DNA of 64,000 nt from JAUVPY01 sp034412795. GTDB taxonomy: Bacteria > Chloroflexota > Anaerolineae > 4572-78 > NAK82. The notes below the pieces were generated by a model. The model made no database searches and had not been told where the DNA came from. It worked only from the letters and a program-made list of their open reading frames with translations. Where the stretch lies: contig DAOUMD010000047.1 of assembly GCA_034412795.1 (NCBI GenBank), positions 62,001-126,000 on the forward strand, written 5' to 3'. Below, one piece after another: positions 47,656-56,664 of the stretch. Every line of letters starts with the position of its first letter. The first letter of the stretch is position 1. Made by a program: the position numbers and the translations under genes.

Positions 47656-49059
47656 TTAGATGCCGGTCTCGGCCGCAATGCGGCTCGATTTTACAGCGTC
47701 CACCAGCGCCTGGTAATCGCGCTCCGCCTGGTCGGCATACGCCACGGAGAAATCGGCGATGGCCTGGGCGAAGCTATCGTTGCCGCCCAGGTAGCCGCGT
47801 ACAGCGGCTGTATCCCCCGTCCGGGCATGGGCGCGGGCCAGACAAATGCTGCACACCGCCAGGTAGGTCCTGAGGCCAGTCTTATCCAAAGCTGCCACAT
47901 CCAACGAGCCCTTCATATCTTTCAACTGGCGCCAGTAGTAGTGGCTGCCTGTTCGCGATCCCTGGGTCCAGCCCAGGAAGATGTCGCTGGTCGCCTGCAT
48001 CAGGCGCTGGCCTTGCACCACCCGCTGAGCATGGCTGGCATAAGTGCTGGGGGCCAGGTACGGCTCCAGGACCGACGGTCCGGCCTCTTTCTGCTGCAGG
48101 ATAATCGCGTCGTCCTGACCTCCCCCCTCAAGCAGAATGATGGAACACCGGCTGCCTACGCTGCCCACGCCGCCCACCCGCAGCGCGCCATCTCGCATGC
48201 GAAAGCGCGATAGAAGTTGTCGCCGTTCTTCCGGCAGACTGTCCAGGTACTCCAGCCACAGCTTTTCGACGTCCTGCTCGGTTACCTGGGCTTTCTCTTC
48301 CTCGCTCAGCATCTCGCTCAGACGCACCAGCAGCGGTGGGTCATTGAGGATCCGCCGCCGCCCGTCGACCATCTCGGTGAGCTTTTCCAGTGTCTGCGCC
48401 TGGGTACGGGAGTGCGCCTTCTTCATCATTTTCCGGGCGCCCTTCTTGGCCCGTTTGGATGATGAGTCAAATACCTTGAGGACGTCAGCCTCATCTACGT
48501 GGTAATACCACACATTCAGGGTTGGCATCTCGGAAAATCGTTCCATGGCCCGGCGATAGGTCTCGGCCACGGCCATGGCCAGTTTCCGGTTGGTTTTTTC
48601 TTTGAATCCATTCTCCCGACCGGCCACCACCGCACTGGCACCCAGCCGCTTGAGGTCCCACTCCCAGGGACCGGGGTAGGTCTCGTCGAAATCATTGATG
48701 TCGAACACCAGCTTGCGCTCCGGCGTGGCAAAGACGCCGAAGTTGGATAGATGAGCGTCGCCGCAGAGCTGGGCATGCAGACCGGTGGCCGGCGTCATGG
48801 CTAGGTCAGCCGCCATGACCGCCGCCGAACCACGCAAGAAGGCAAAGGGTGAGGCCAGCATGCGGCCATACTTGATGGGCAGTAGATGCTGCAAGCGACC
48901 CTCGTCCTGCGCCTGGAGCAGACTGATGGGGTCAGGGCGGTCGGGTTGAGGACTCCAGTCGCCGTGACTTCCCCGTGGGGCACGCTCGCGCAGCGCCTTG
49001 CCCATCTTCCGACGTTCTGAACGGGTGGCCACTTCATACTGTTGTTTATTGTCGGACAT
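47656..49059 (-). CDS. DUF2252 family protein
   Basis: A 467-residue soluble protein of the DUF2252 family, distantly related to aminoglycoside-phosphotransferase/kinase folds. Diagnostic blocks: KYGRMLASPFAFLRGSAAVMAADLA, LCGDAHLSNFGVFATPERKLVFDINDFDETYPGPWEWDLKRLGAS, and the C-terminal LARAHARTGD. The GDAHLSNFG and DINDFDE segments look like a kinase catalytic loop and metal site. The substrate is unknown. It is the first gene of the - strand membrane series read from the right. Confidence 0.88.
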   Translation of the reverse strand: MSDNKQQYEVATRSERRKMGKALRERAPRGSHGDWSPQPDRPDPISLLQAQDEGRLQHLLPIKYGRMLASPFAFLRGSAAVMAADLAMTPATGLHAQLCGDAHLSNFGVFATPERKLVFDINDFDETYPGPWEWDLKRLGASAVVAGRENGFKEKTNRKLAMAVAETYRRAMERFSEMPTLNVWYYHVDEADVLKVFDSSSKRAKKGARKMMKKAHSRTQAQTLEKLTEMVDGRRRILNDPPLLVRLSEMLSEEEKAQVTEQDVEKLWLEYLDSLPEERRQLLSRFRMRDGALRVGGVGSVGSRCSIILLEGGGQDDAIILQQKEAGPSVLEPYLAPSTYASHAQRVVQGQRLMQATSDIFLGWTQGSRTGSHYYWRQLKDMKGSLDVAALDKTGLRTYLAVCSICLARAHARTGDTAAVRGYLGGNDSFAQAIADFSVAYADQAERDYQALVDAVKSSRIAAETGI

Positions 49060-49248
49060 GTCTTATCCCCCGGTAAGGTACTGATCCGAACACAATATTC
49101 TGGCTGCCAGCACTACATCTTTACCTCTATTGTATCAGCAATATGCGCCGCATGCATCGACTACATGTACAGTCTTTAACCTATACGAATGTACAGTTTT
49201 GGGCAGGAGTTGCAGCCTGGGGCCGCCCGTGGGCGAACTCGCGCGAAG

Positions 49249-49356
49249 AAACAGATTGGGCGAAATCTGCCAGACTTAGAGGCGGAGGATATCCAAGAAT
49301 CGCTGGCATATGCGGCTTTCCTGGCTGATGAACAGGTTATCGAGTTTGCCTGGTGA
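49249..49356 (+). pseudogene. C-terminal fragment of a DUF433-like antitoxin
   Basis: The frame from 49249 reads ...LPDLEAEDIQESLAYAAFLADEQ and a stop at 49354-49356. This is the C-terminal signature of DUF433 antitoxins (PDL..EDI..AL.YAA). The N-terminal DNA-binding part is missing. A decayed remnant. Confidence 0.5.
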
Positions 49357-49428
49357 AAGCTCTCCTCGAAAGCCCCGTTGTGTTTCTTCTCAACCAATGG
49401 TAGAATGTGATTGGTGTGAGAGTGGCTG

Positions 49429-49659
49429 ATGAAGACGACGCAATACTTTGAAAACAGTGTCATGATGCGCCGTCCCTATCTCAAGACGGAATAGATCGAA
49501 TACGTCTTACGCAGCCCCACCCGTAAGGAAGTTCAAGCTAATGGGCGCGTTCGCCGTTGGGGATTCATCGCAGAGGTTGGCAAGTACCTGCGGGTAATCA
49601 CCGAACCAGATGGGGAGACGGTACACAATGCCTTCTTTGCTCGCCGCTTCAGGCCGTGA
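49429..49659 (+). pseudogene. Small toxin-like gene broken by an in-frame TAG
   Basis: Begins at the ATG at 49429 and reads MKTTQYFENSVMMRRPYLKTE, then TAG at 49492-49494, then IEYVLRSPTRKEVQANG...YLRVITEPDGETVHNAFF to TGA at 49657-49659. The two halves form one 76-residue protein of a common small family found next to DUF2283 genes. The TAG falls where relatives have Trp (TGG), so a single G-to-A change explains it. The DUF2283 gene follows 14 nt later and is intact. Confidence 0.7.
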
Positions 49660-49673
49660 GCGGAGACAGAAGT

Positions 49674-49910
49674 ATGGTGTTTGAATACTTTTCAGATACG
49701 GACATGCTCTATATCATGCTAGCTGGGGGGGTCAGTACCGAGTCCGAAGAAGTCGTCCCAGGGGTGGTGTTGGACTTTGACGAAGACAATCGGATCATAG
49801 GGGTTGAAGTCGAAGATGCCAGTAAGTTTGTCGACCTCTCGCGGTTGGAGCTACGAGCACTGCCCATCGCCGATCTGCTCTTCCGGGAAAGGGTTCCTTC
49901 CGGGACATAA
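49674..49910 (+). CDS. DUF2283 domain protein
   Basis: A 78-residue protein from the ATG at 49674. DUF2283 signature: FEYFSDTDMLYIMLAGGVSTESEEVVPGVVLDFDEDNRIIGVEVEDASKF. These proteins usually pair with a small toxin-like partner, here the TAG-interrupted gene 14 nt upstream, and are thought to be antitoxins. If the partner is dead, this is an orphan antitoxin. Confidence 0.85.
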   Translation: MVFEYFSDTDMLYIMLAGGVSTESEEVVPGVVLDFDEDNRIIGVEVEDASKFVDLSRLELRALPIADLLFRERVPSGT

Positions 49911-49954
49911 CGCTCTACAGGCTGCAAAACCTAGCTTACGGCCAAGGGATACTT

Positions 49955-50188
49955 ATGAGTATGACTTCTTTGGATTACCTTGCGCCAACCGAGCAAGCGG
50001 CAATTACGGAATACGTCGCCCGCATCCGTGGGCGCTTCCGCAATCGCGTTCTGGCTGTGATGCTGTTTGGTTCCAAACGCGTGTTCGGCCAGAGCCGTTG
50101 GGATGAGACGCGCCAAATTCGCCTGCCCCTGTACCGCGCGATTGTGGCTGACGGTGTTCCTCTGACCCCTGAACGTGTTCCAGCCTAG
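49955..50188 (+). pseudogene. Internally deleted MNT-type nucleotidyltransferase
   Basis: The 77-residue frame begins like minimal nucleotidyltransferases (ITEYVARIRGRFRNRVLAVMLFGSK), but the DxD metal motif and following region are missing. The sequence jumps to a tail resembling the family's C-terminus (LYRAIVADGVPLTPE). A truncated relic of a HEPN-MNT type toxin-antitoxin gene. Confidence 0.5.
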
Positions 50189-50419
50189 CCTATCCCCTAA
50201 AGTTCGGGTAGCTCTACATCAAACCGTGCAGGGTAAGTAGGGTGGGTTTCCTACCCGCCATCTTGTGGCCGATATCGAAACCGGCTCTACTTTTTCTTAA
50301 CGCAAAGACGCTGAGGCACAAAGACTTTGCACGACTCGTGTCCCCCTCCATTTCAAATTCTCTATCGGACACCCTGCAGAGTGAGGCGATATATCAGCCC
50401 CGGGTGAGCCGAAACGAGC

Positions 50420-50474
50420 AAGCTGAGCCTGTCGAAGGAGCCTCCGCGAGCGTCCTTCGACAGGCTCAGCTTGC
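50420..50474. repeat. REP-like palindrome
   Basis: AAGCTGAGCCTGTCGAAGGA and TCCTTCGACAGGCTCAGCTT are perfect 20-nt inverted arms around about 13 nt. Partly similar to CCTGAGCGTAGCCGAAGGG inside the left family D MITE at about 41398. Confidence 0.7.
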
Positions 50475-50656
50475 CTCCGCTCGCTTGGGTGAAAAAGTGT
50501 CCGGTAGTGAAATTTCAAATTCACTTGATTTTTGCTGCAATTCGTATTAAAATAGTGAAGGGTATCGTGCAGAAGCGGCGCATCCCTTCCTACCCAAAAT
50601 GGGTGCCAGTCTGATAGTACCGATGGCCTCCTGCGTTGAATCGTTGTATCCCTGCT

Positions 50657-50846
50657 TAGGACTAAGGATTTAATAACTTACTCATTAGGCCGTGTTGACA
50701 TTTGAGTCTTTGCGCCTGAGAACTCCGCAAAAGATAACCAAATGCATCTCCGGGAATGCACAGATGTCAACACTACCTGGCCGACTGCATCAGGCTAGCA
50801 TTTCGCTTGCATTTGAGGAAGTTATTTAATTCTCAATCCTTAGTCC
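50657..50846 (-). mobile_element. MITE-like repeat, copy 3 (family A)
   Basis: Reverse-oriented copy of the elements at 4720 and 5742, with ends GGACTAAGGATT and AATCCTTAGTCC. The nested GTGTTGACATTTGAG / AGATGTCAACAC palindrome is kept. It lies between the toxin graveyard and the ABC transporter operon. Confidence 0.8.
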
Positions 50847-51450
50847 ATAGTTACTCCCTTTCGTTTATGTTTGCCAACAGAACAGAATCGAATATTTGCC
50901 TGGGTTGATGGATGGTTAACCGACGTTGTATCCTTATCAGCTTATTAGGCATAGGGTTGATAGGGGCTTTCACCGGAGACTTCACTCATCAGGTTAGTCT
51001 TCCTCGTCTTTTGAAGTCGCTGTTTTCTTAGTTATCTTCACGATCGGCTGTTGCATTCTCCATTCGCTCCTGTTTTTGCCGGGAAAAGCCAGTTTTTGCA
51101 AGAAAGCTGAGTAATTTGACAGTATCGTGTTAGCATAAAAGTTTGTTTTTTTTAAGGCTCTGAGCGGGTCGGTGACCCACGTTCTTAGCTGGTGCACAGT
51201 TGTTGACCAGGCAAAGTCGAGGGTCGCAGACCCTCTCCGAGCGAGACATGACATTGTCCACATGATCAGAGAGGAGGTGATTCAGCCCGCTGGTACTATA
51301 GGTAACTGGTCACTTGTCGTCAGTTTGACTGAGGAAGTTCCAGAATTTAGATCATCCCAAGAATCTCGAGTACTACGCTGAAATCAATGAAACTTGGGAC
51401 AACTATGTTTCTGGAACGGCCTTACCCACAAATAAGAAAAGGAGGAAGTC
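50847..51450. other. Leader region of the ABC transporter operon
   Basis: About 600 bp without a supportable gene. It holds a TTGACA at 51116-51121 and two small dyads (GGGTCGGTGACCC near 51166; GAGGGTCGCAGACCCTC near 51221). A promoter for the transporter probably lies here, but no -10 with good spacing was found. Confidence 0.4.
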
Positions 51451-53151
51451 ATGCTTAACCGAAGAAACCTTATCGCGCTAGCTTCTCTCTTGCTCGTTAC
51501 CGTGTTGCTGGCTGCCCAGTGTGGCGCGCCGATTACGGTGGAGCAGGTGGTTCAAACCGTCGTTGTGAAAGAGACGGTGGAAGTCGCGGTCGAAAAAGAG
51601 GTGGTGGTAACCCCCACCTCTGAGCCAGGCCGCCAGACGCTCATCGTTGGCCTTTCTCAAGCGCCTACCTCGCTCGACCCGGCTGACCACCGCTGGCGAG
51701 CATCGGAGACGGTAATCCGTAACATGTTCGACGGCTTGGTCACCCGCGACACGCGCAGCGGCGTCCACCTGGAACTGGCAGAAGAGGTGACCTGGCTGGA
51801 CGAGAAAACGCTGGAGGTCAAGCTCCGCCAGGGAGTCAAGTTCCACGATGGGGTAGAAATGACCGCCGATGACGTGGTGTTCACCTTCGACCGTATCATC
51901 CAGGAGAACGCCATTGAGTTCCCCGAGCCCCACACCTCGCCGCGTCAGGGCCTCATCTCACCCCTGGAATCCATCGAAAAGGTGGATGATTATACGGTGG
52001 TTATGAACTTCAGTGGCGCCTGGCCGCCGGCTATGCAGATGCTTGTCCACCAGCAAATCGTGCCCAAGCACTACATAGAGGAGGTGGGCACCGAGGGGTT
52101 CATCGCCCAGCCCATCGGGACCGGCCCCTTCAAGTTTGTGGAAGGCCAGCTTGATGATCAGATCGTGATGGAGCGTTTCGACGACTACTGGGGCGGCGCT
52201 CCCGACCTGGAACCGGTTGGGTCGGCCTGTGTGGAGACAGTCATCTTCCGCGTCATCCCCGAAGCCTCGACCCGGGTGGCGGCTCTGTTGGCCGGTGAAG
52301 TCGATATCATTCAGTCGGTTCCCTCCGAATTAATCGACACCCTGGCCCAGACGCCTGGCGTCCAGGTTAAAACGGCCCCTGGCACCCAACCTCAATGGCT
52401 GCAGCTTAACGTTTCCAATCCCCTGTTCGAGGATGTGGGCGTCCGACAGGCTATGAACTACGCAATGGATAAGGACTTGATTGTGGACGCAATCTACGGT
52501 GGGCGTGCTGTTCCCCTGCCGGGTCCGCTATCTCCCTTCAACAACTTTGTGAACACTGATCTATCGCCCTATCCTTATGATCCTGACCAGGCCTTGGAAC
52601 TCTTGGCTGAGGCTGGTTGGGCCGATACCGATGGCGATGGAATTCTTGACAAAGATGGCCAGCCCTTCGCCTTCACCCTGGACACCATTGAAGATTGGCG
52701 TCCCCTGGCTGAGGCCGTGGCCAGTCTGTATCGTGACATCGGTATAGATGCCAGCGTTCGCTTCTGGGAGTACAGCGTCCTTAAGCCTCAATTGTTGGCA
52801 TGTGAACGCCAGGCTTTTTTGGACGACTGGGGCGACTCCGCTTTCGATCCGGTGGGTCACTTCGAGGCCAAGTGGCACACCTATATAGAGGGCGAGTCCT
52901 ACGGCCGTGGTAACTTCATGTGCTACGGCAACGATCGGGTAGACGAGCTCATCAAGCTGGGCGAGACGACCGCCGATGCCGACGAGCGGCGAGCCATATA
53001 TGATGAAGCCCAGGATATCGTCTACGAAGAGGCCCCGGCTGTGTTCCTGATCTTGCCCGAAGAGGCTGAAGCCGCTTCCGAGCGAGTGCAAAACTGGGAG
53101 CCTGCCTCAGACAGCCGCGTCAACCTGCACGACGTTTGTCTGGCGCCGTAG
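51451..53151 (+). CDS. ABC transporter substrate-binding lipoprotein, peptide/nickel type (SBP family 5)
   Basis: A 566-residue protein with GGAGG upstream. Signal peptide ends LLAAQCG (lipid on C24). Family 5 blocks: GLSQAPTSLDPADHRWRASETVIRNMFDGLVTRD, VKLRQGVKFHDGVEMTADDVVFTFDRI, VGTGPFKF-type (IGTGPFKFVEGQ) and DVGVRQAMNYAMDKDLIVDAIYGG. It captures an oligopeptide or similar ligand outside the cell for the permeases downstream; the exact ligand is not readable. First gene of a five-gene importer operon. Confidence 0.93.
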   Translation: MLNRRNLIALASLLLVTVLLAAQCGAPITVEQVVQTVVVKETVEVAVEKEVVVTPTSEPGRQTLIVGLSQAPTSLDPADHRWRASETVIRNMFDGLVTRDTRSGVHLELAEEVTWLDEKTLEVKLRQGVKFHDGVEMTADDVVFTFDRIIQENAIEFPEPHTSPRQGLISPLESIEKVDDYTVVMNFSGAWPPAMQMLVHQQIVPKHYIEEVGTEGFIAQPIGTGPFKFVEGQLDDQIVMERFDDYWGGAPDLEPVGSACVETVIFRVIPEASTRVAALLAGEVDIIQSVPSELIDTLAQTPGVQVKTAPGTQPQWLQLNVSNPLFEDVGVRQAMNYAMDKDLIVDAIYGGRAVPLPGPLSPFNNFVNTDLSPYPYDPDQALELLAEAGWADTDGDGILDKDGQPFAFTLDTIEDWRPLAEAVASLYRDIGIDASVRFWEYSVLKPQLLACERQAFLDDWGDSAFDPVGHFEAKWHTYIEGESYGRGNFMCYGNDRVDELIKLGETTADADERRAIYDEAQDIVYEEAPAVFLILPEEAEAASERVQNWEPASDSRVNLHDVCLAP

Positions 53152-53167
53152 TGGCTGGATAAGATAA

Positions 53168-53443
53168 CACGTGATGCGTGACGCGTGATGCGTAAAACGT
53201 AAAGCGTAACGCGGCCAAGTCGTAAGCAAGCGAAGTTTGCGACTCAGGGACGGAACAGAACACGGACAAAATAAATAGGAGAAAACTAAAGTCCGTGTTC
53301 CTTTCTGTCCGTGAGTCAAAATTCTTGCGACCAGCGCAAATGTTTCAGGGTAACTATGTAACGCGTAGTAACGTCGTAGTACGCAATACGCAATACGTAA
53401 CACGCTTCACGTTTCACGTTTTTACGCATCACGCATCACGTCT
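53168..53443. repeat. CGT-rich palindromic element in the ABC operon
   Basis: A ~275-bp element with ~40-nt imperfect inverted ends (ACGTGATGCGTGACGCGTGA... near 53168 against ...TTACGCATCACGCATCACGT ending 53443). An inner inverted pair around GTCCGTGTTC / GAACACGGAC surrounds the middle. It fills the gap between the binding-protein gene and the first permease. Confidence 0.7.
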
Positions 53444-53462
53444 TTATTTGGGGTGAAATTCA

Positions 53463-54473
53463 GTGAAAGCTGTCAAGATCTTGGAGCGCGTTCTGGCCGC
53501 CATCCCCATTATGTTCGGCGTGGCCATCATGGTTTTTTTGTTTATGCGTATGACTCCTGGAGACCCGGTAGATATCATGATGGGTGGGGGGGGAGCCGTG
53601 TCGGTTGGGGAGATGGAACAGTTGCGCCATGAGTTCCACCTGGACAAACCTCTGCCAGTGCAGCTATGGTTGTTCCTCAAGGACGCCGTCCGGGGTGATC
53701 TGGGTTACTCATATGTCCAAAAGCGCCTGGTTACTACCCTCATCATCGAGCGCCTGCCGGCGACCATCGAGCTGGCAACGGGGGCTTTGTTGTTCGCTCT
53801 AGCTATTGCTATGCCCATAGGCATTATCTCTGCCGTTCACCAAAACTCCCCGCTTGATCGGCTGAGTATGGCAGGCGCTTTCCTGGGAATTTCCATGCCA
53901 TCCTTCTGGTTAGGTATTATTCTGATCCTGGTCTTTTCTGTGGCTCTGCAATGGCTACCGGTCCAGGGCCGCATTGATTTCGGGGTGGGGTTGGAAGAGA
54001 TAACCGGTTTGTACGTGCTAGACAGCATTATCACCCGAAATTGGGAGGCCCTGGTTAGCTGCCTGAGACATTTGGTGCTGCCATCGATAACATTGGGGGC
54101 AGCCGTGGCGGCCGTCGTCGCCCGCGTGTTGCGCTCCAGTATGCTGGAGACATTACGCTCCGATTACGTCATCCTGGCCCGAGCCAAAGGCGCGCCCGAG
54201 CGAGGTGTAGTGCTCAAGCATGCGCTGCGTAATGCCTTGATACCTACCGTTACGGTGGTGGGTCTACAGGTAGGTGTGCTTCTGGGTGGCAATATGATCG
54301 TCGAGACGGTCTTCTCCTGGCCGGGCCTGGGCCGGCTGACCGTTACCGCCATATTCCAACGTGATTTTCCGCTCATCCAGGGCGCGGTTATGGTCTACGC
54401 TTTTACCTTTGTTATGGCTAACCTGGTTGTGGATATACTGTATACATACTTGAACCCGAAGATTACGTTGTAA
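53463..54473 (+). CDS. ABC transporter permease, DppB type
   Basis: A 336-residue permease with six helices and the DppB N-terminus (VLAAIPIMFGVAIMVFLFMRMTPGDPV). It carries the EAA loop YVILARAKGAPERGVVLKHALRNALIP, which contacts the ATPase. GTG start at 53463 with GGGGTG about 8 nt upstream. With the DppC-type subunit it forms the transport channel for the peptide-type ligand. Confidence 0.94.
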   Translation: MKAVKILERVLAAIPIMFGVAIMVFLFMRMTPGDPVDIMMGGGGAVSVGEMEQLRHEFHLDKPLPVQLWLFLKDAVRGDLGYSYVQKRLVTTLIIERLPATIELATGALLFALAIAMPIGIISAVHQNSPLDRLSMAGAFLGISMPSFWLGIILILVFSVALQWLPVQGRIDFGVGLEEITGLYVLDSIITRNWEALVSCLRHLVLPSITLGAAVAAVVARVLRSSMLETLRSDYVILARAKGAPERGVVLKHALRNALIPTVTVVGLQVGVLLGGNMIVETVFSWPGLGRLTVTAIFQRDFPLIQGAVMVYAFTFVMANLVVDILYTYLNPKITL

Positions 54474-54508
54474 GAGCAAAGCGCGCAACACGGGCAGGCC
54501 TGCCTGGT

Positions 54509-54560
54509 GATGCGTATTGCGTACCGCGTATTGCGTATTGCGTATTGCGTACTGCGTAGC
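54509..54560 (+). repeat. GCGTATT tandem repeat in front of the DppC-type gene
   Basis: Degenerate GCGTATTGCGTA units (about six) in a row between the two permease genes. The frame they leave open adds 20 spurious residues upstream of the real GTG start at 54577. Confidence 0.65.
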
Positions 54561-54576
54561 TGGAGGAATACATCCT

Positions 54577-55512
54577 GTGGAAGTCAGTCACCAATTTGAG
54601 TCGCCAATCGCACGGCAAACCTATCTGTGGCGCGTTCGTCTGAAGATTTGGCGCCGCAATACGGCCGAGTTCCTGGCCGAGCTTCGTGAACACCCTCTGG
54701 CTCTACTGGGGGGTATCGTGATTGTGCTGTATGTGCTGGCGGCGATCTTTGCTCCTCTCATCACCACCTATGATCCCACCCGGGGGAATCTACGGGATCG
54801 TCTGGAGCCGCCCGCCTGGCATCCCGAAGGGAGCTGGGAGCATCCGCTGGGCACCGATGCCCAGGGGCGAGACATCTTGACACGCATTATCTACGGTGCC
54901 CGAGTTTCTCTGACGGTGGGGATCTTGGCTGTAGGCATCTCCGCCACTGTTGGTACGTTTCTGGGAGCGATCACCGGCTATTATCGTGGGCGACTTGATG
55001 ATTTGGTGTCTCGATTTGCTGACCTGCTGATGGCCTTCCCTTATCTTATCTTCGCCATTGGCGTTATGGCTTTTCTGGGATCGGGATTCATCAACCTGGT
55101 CCTGGCCCTGACCTTTAAAGGATGGGTGGAGTTTTTCCGGTTGGTGCGTGGGGAGATAATGTCTGAGAAGACCCAGGAATATGTAGAGGCGGCGCGAGTG
55201 GCTGGCCTGGGCCATAACTCAGTCATTGGACGGGAGATCCTGCCCAACATCATCCAATCAGTTTTTGTCCTGGCTACTTTGCGAATGGGGTATATGATTA
55301 TTTTGGAGGCTAGCCTTAGCTTCCTGGGTCTGGGTATCCCCCCAAAAGTTCCAGCCTGGGGCTCGATGGTGGCCGCTGGTCGTGACTACTTGCTGGTTGC
55401 CTGGTGGGTTGCTACCATTCCCGGCATCGCAATCCTGATCCTGGTGTTGTCAATCAACGTGTTTGGGGAAGGTTTGCGTGACATTCTTGATCCCCGCTTG
55501 AAAGTCGAGTAG
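54577..55512 (+). CDS. ABC transporter permease, DppC type
   Basis: About 311 residues from the GTG at 54577, with GGAGG about 9 nt upstream. Family features: DPTRGNLRDRLEPPAWHPEGSWEHPLGTDAQGRDILTRIIYGARVSL and the EAA loop YVEAARVAGLGHNSVIGREILPN, then EASLSFLGLGIPP. Second channel subunit. Ends 2 nt before the DppD-type ATPase. Confidence 0.94.
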   Translation: MEVSHQFESPIARQTYLWRVRLKIWRRNTAEFLAELREHPLALLGGIVIVLYVLAAIFAPLITTYDPTRGNLRDRLEPPAWHPEGSWEHPLGTDAQGRDILTRIIYGARVSLTVGILAVGISATVGTFLGAITGYYRGRLDDLVSRFADLLMAFPYLIFAIGVMAFLGSGFINLVLALTFKGWVEFFRLVRGEIMSEKTQEYVEAARVAGLGHNSVIGREILPNIIQSVFVLATLRMGYMIILEASLSFLGLGIPPKVPAWGSMVAAGRDYLLVAWWVATIPGIAILILVLSINVFGEGLRDILDPRLKVE

Positions 55513-55514
55513 AA

Positions 55515-56561
55515 ATGGAACAAAAACTTTTGCTGGAGCTCCGTAACCTGACTACGATCTACCCCACCAAGCGCGGGCTGGTGCGGGCTGTGGATGATGT
55601 CAGTTTCACGATAGAACGGGGACAAATTTTGGGTATCGTGGGTGAATCAGGCTGTGGGAAAAGCACTGTGTTGCTCTCCATTATGCGCTTGATCCGGCAA
55701 CCAGGGCGTATTGCCCAGGGTGAAATCCTGTTCCGGGGCAAAGGCCTGCGGGACCTGGCATCGAATGCCATGCGCAATATACGCGGCAAGGAGATCTCGA
55801 TGATCTTCCAGGACCCGCTGTCAACCCTCAACCCGGCTTATCCGGTGGGGGAGCAAATCCGCGAGTCTTTGCAATTGCACCGCGTTATGAGTGACGGGCG
55901 ACTGAGGTTTTCCCAGCGTGCCCGGGAAAAGGAACGGGTCGTGCAGGTGATGACGGAAGTAGGCATCCCCTCGCCTATGGATCGTTACACTGCCTATCCT
56001 CACCAGTTTTCCGGCGGCATGCAGCAGCGCGCGCTGATTGCCATTGCCCTGGTGTGTGAGCCAGCATTGCTCCTGGCCGATGAGCCCACGACTGCTTTGG
56101 ATGTCACCATTCAGGCCCAGATATTGGATCTGATGCGGCGTATCAATAGGGATCACGGCACGTCGATCATCCTGGTCACCCACGACCTGGGTTTGGCCGC
56201 CGAATTCTGCGATACCATCGCGGTGATGTATGCGGGTCGTATCGTGGAGCAGGGACCGGTCGAGGATGTGGTTACACATCCGCAACATCCCTATACACAG
56301 GGCTTGCTCAACTGCCGGCCGCGTATCTCGGAGCGAGATCAACGCGTTGAGCCCATTCCGGGCAATGTGCCTGACCTTGTGGACCTGCCTCCCGGCTGTG
56401 CCTTCGCGCCGCGTTGTACGCAGCACCAGGCTGTGTGTGACACAGGTCCCATCCCGCTGGTCGAGACGTCGGTGGGCTATATAAGCCGTTGCCTGGTGCA
56501 CGTTGACTATCAGCGCGAACAAGGTTGGGGATGGGGTGACAGAGTGACACGTGAAACGTGA
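55515..56561 (+). CDS. ABC transporter ATPase, DppD type, C-terminus read into a repeat
   Basis: A 348-residue ATPase with Walker A GESGCGKST, signature FSGGMQQRALIA, Walker B LLLADEPTTALD and the C-terminal oligopeptide-transporter Cys motif (PGCAFAPRCTQHQAVC). The last ~10 codons (GDRVTRET and stop) lie in the CGT-rich palindrome starting at 56550. The TGA is supplied by the repeat, so the ancestral end may have been different. Confidence 0.93.
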   Translation: MEQKLLLELRNLTTIYPTKRGLVRAVDDVSFTIERGQILGIVGESGCGKSTVLLSIMRLIRQPGRIAQGEILFRGKGLRDLASNAMRNIRGKEISMIFQDPLSTLNPAYPVGEQIRESLQLHRVMSDGRLRFSQRAREKERVVQVMTEVGIPSPMDRYTAYPHQFSGGMQQRALIAIALVCEPALLLADEPTTALDVTIQAQILDLMRRINRDHGTSIILVTHDLGLAAEFCDTIAVMYAGRIVEQGPVEDVVTHPQHPYTQGLLNCRPRISERDQRVEPIPGNVPDLVDLPPGCAFAPRCTQHQAVCDTGPIPLVETSVGYISRCLVHVDYQREQGWGWGDRVTRET

Positions 56562-56640
56562 AGCGTAAAACGTAAAGACGTAAAACGTAAGCCCCGGTTT
56601 CCGAGATGGCCCAATTACGTTTTACGCTTCACGTTTCACG
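56550..56640. repeat. Perfect 26-bp inverted repeat (CGT-rich family) between the two ATPase genes
   Basis: Arms at 56550-56575 (CGTGAAACGTGAAGCGTAAA...) and 56615-56640 (...ACGCTTCACGTTTCACG) are exact inverted copies over 26 nt. The left arm overlaps the DppD-type stop codon. Confidence 0.8.
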
Positions 56641-56664
56641 CCTCACGTCATTGTGAGGAGATGA

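Noticed and set aside
51262..51320. Similarity of GAGGAGGTGATTCAGCC to the complement of the 16S rRNA 3' end
   Set aside because: Only the first ~16 nt match and the rest diverges; any strong Shine-Dalgarno sequence resembles this, so no rRNA fragment is claimed.
51172..51381. 69-residue ORF upstream of the ABC operon
   Set aside because: No ribosome-binding site and the sequence overlaps dyads of the leader; nothing protein-like is visible.
54509..54560. Tandem GCGTATT units as a CRISPR array
   Set aside because: Units are about 8-12 nt and contiguous, without spacers.
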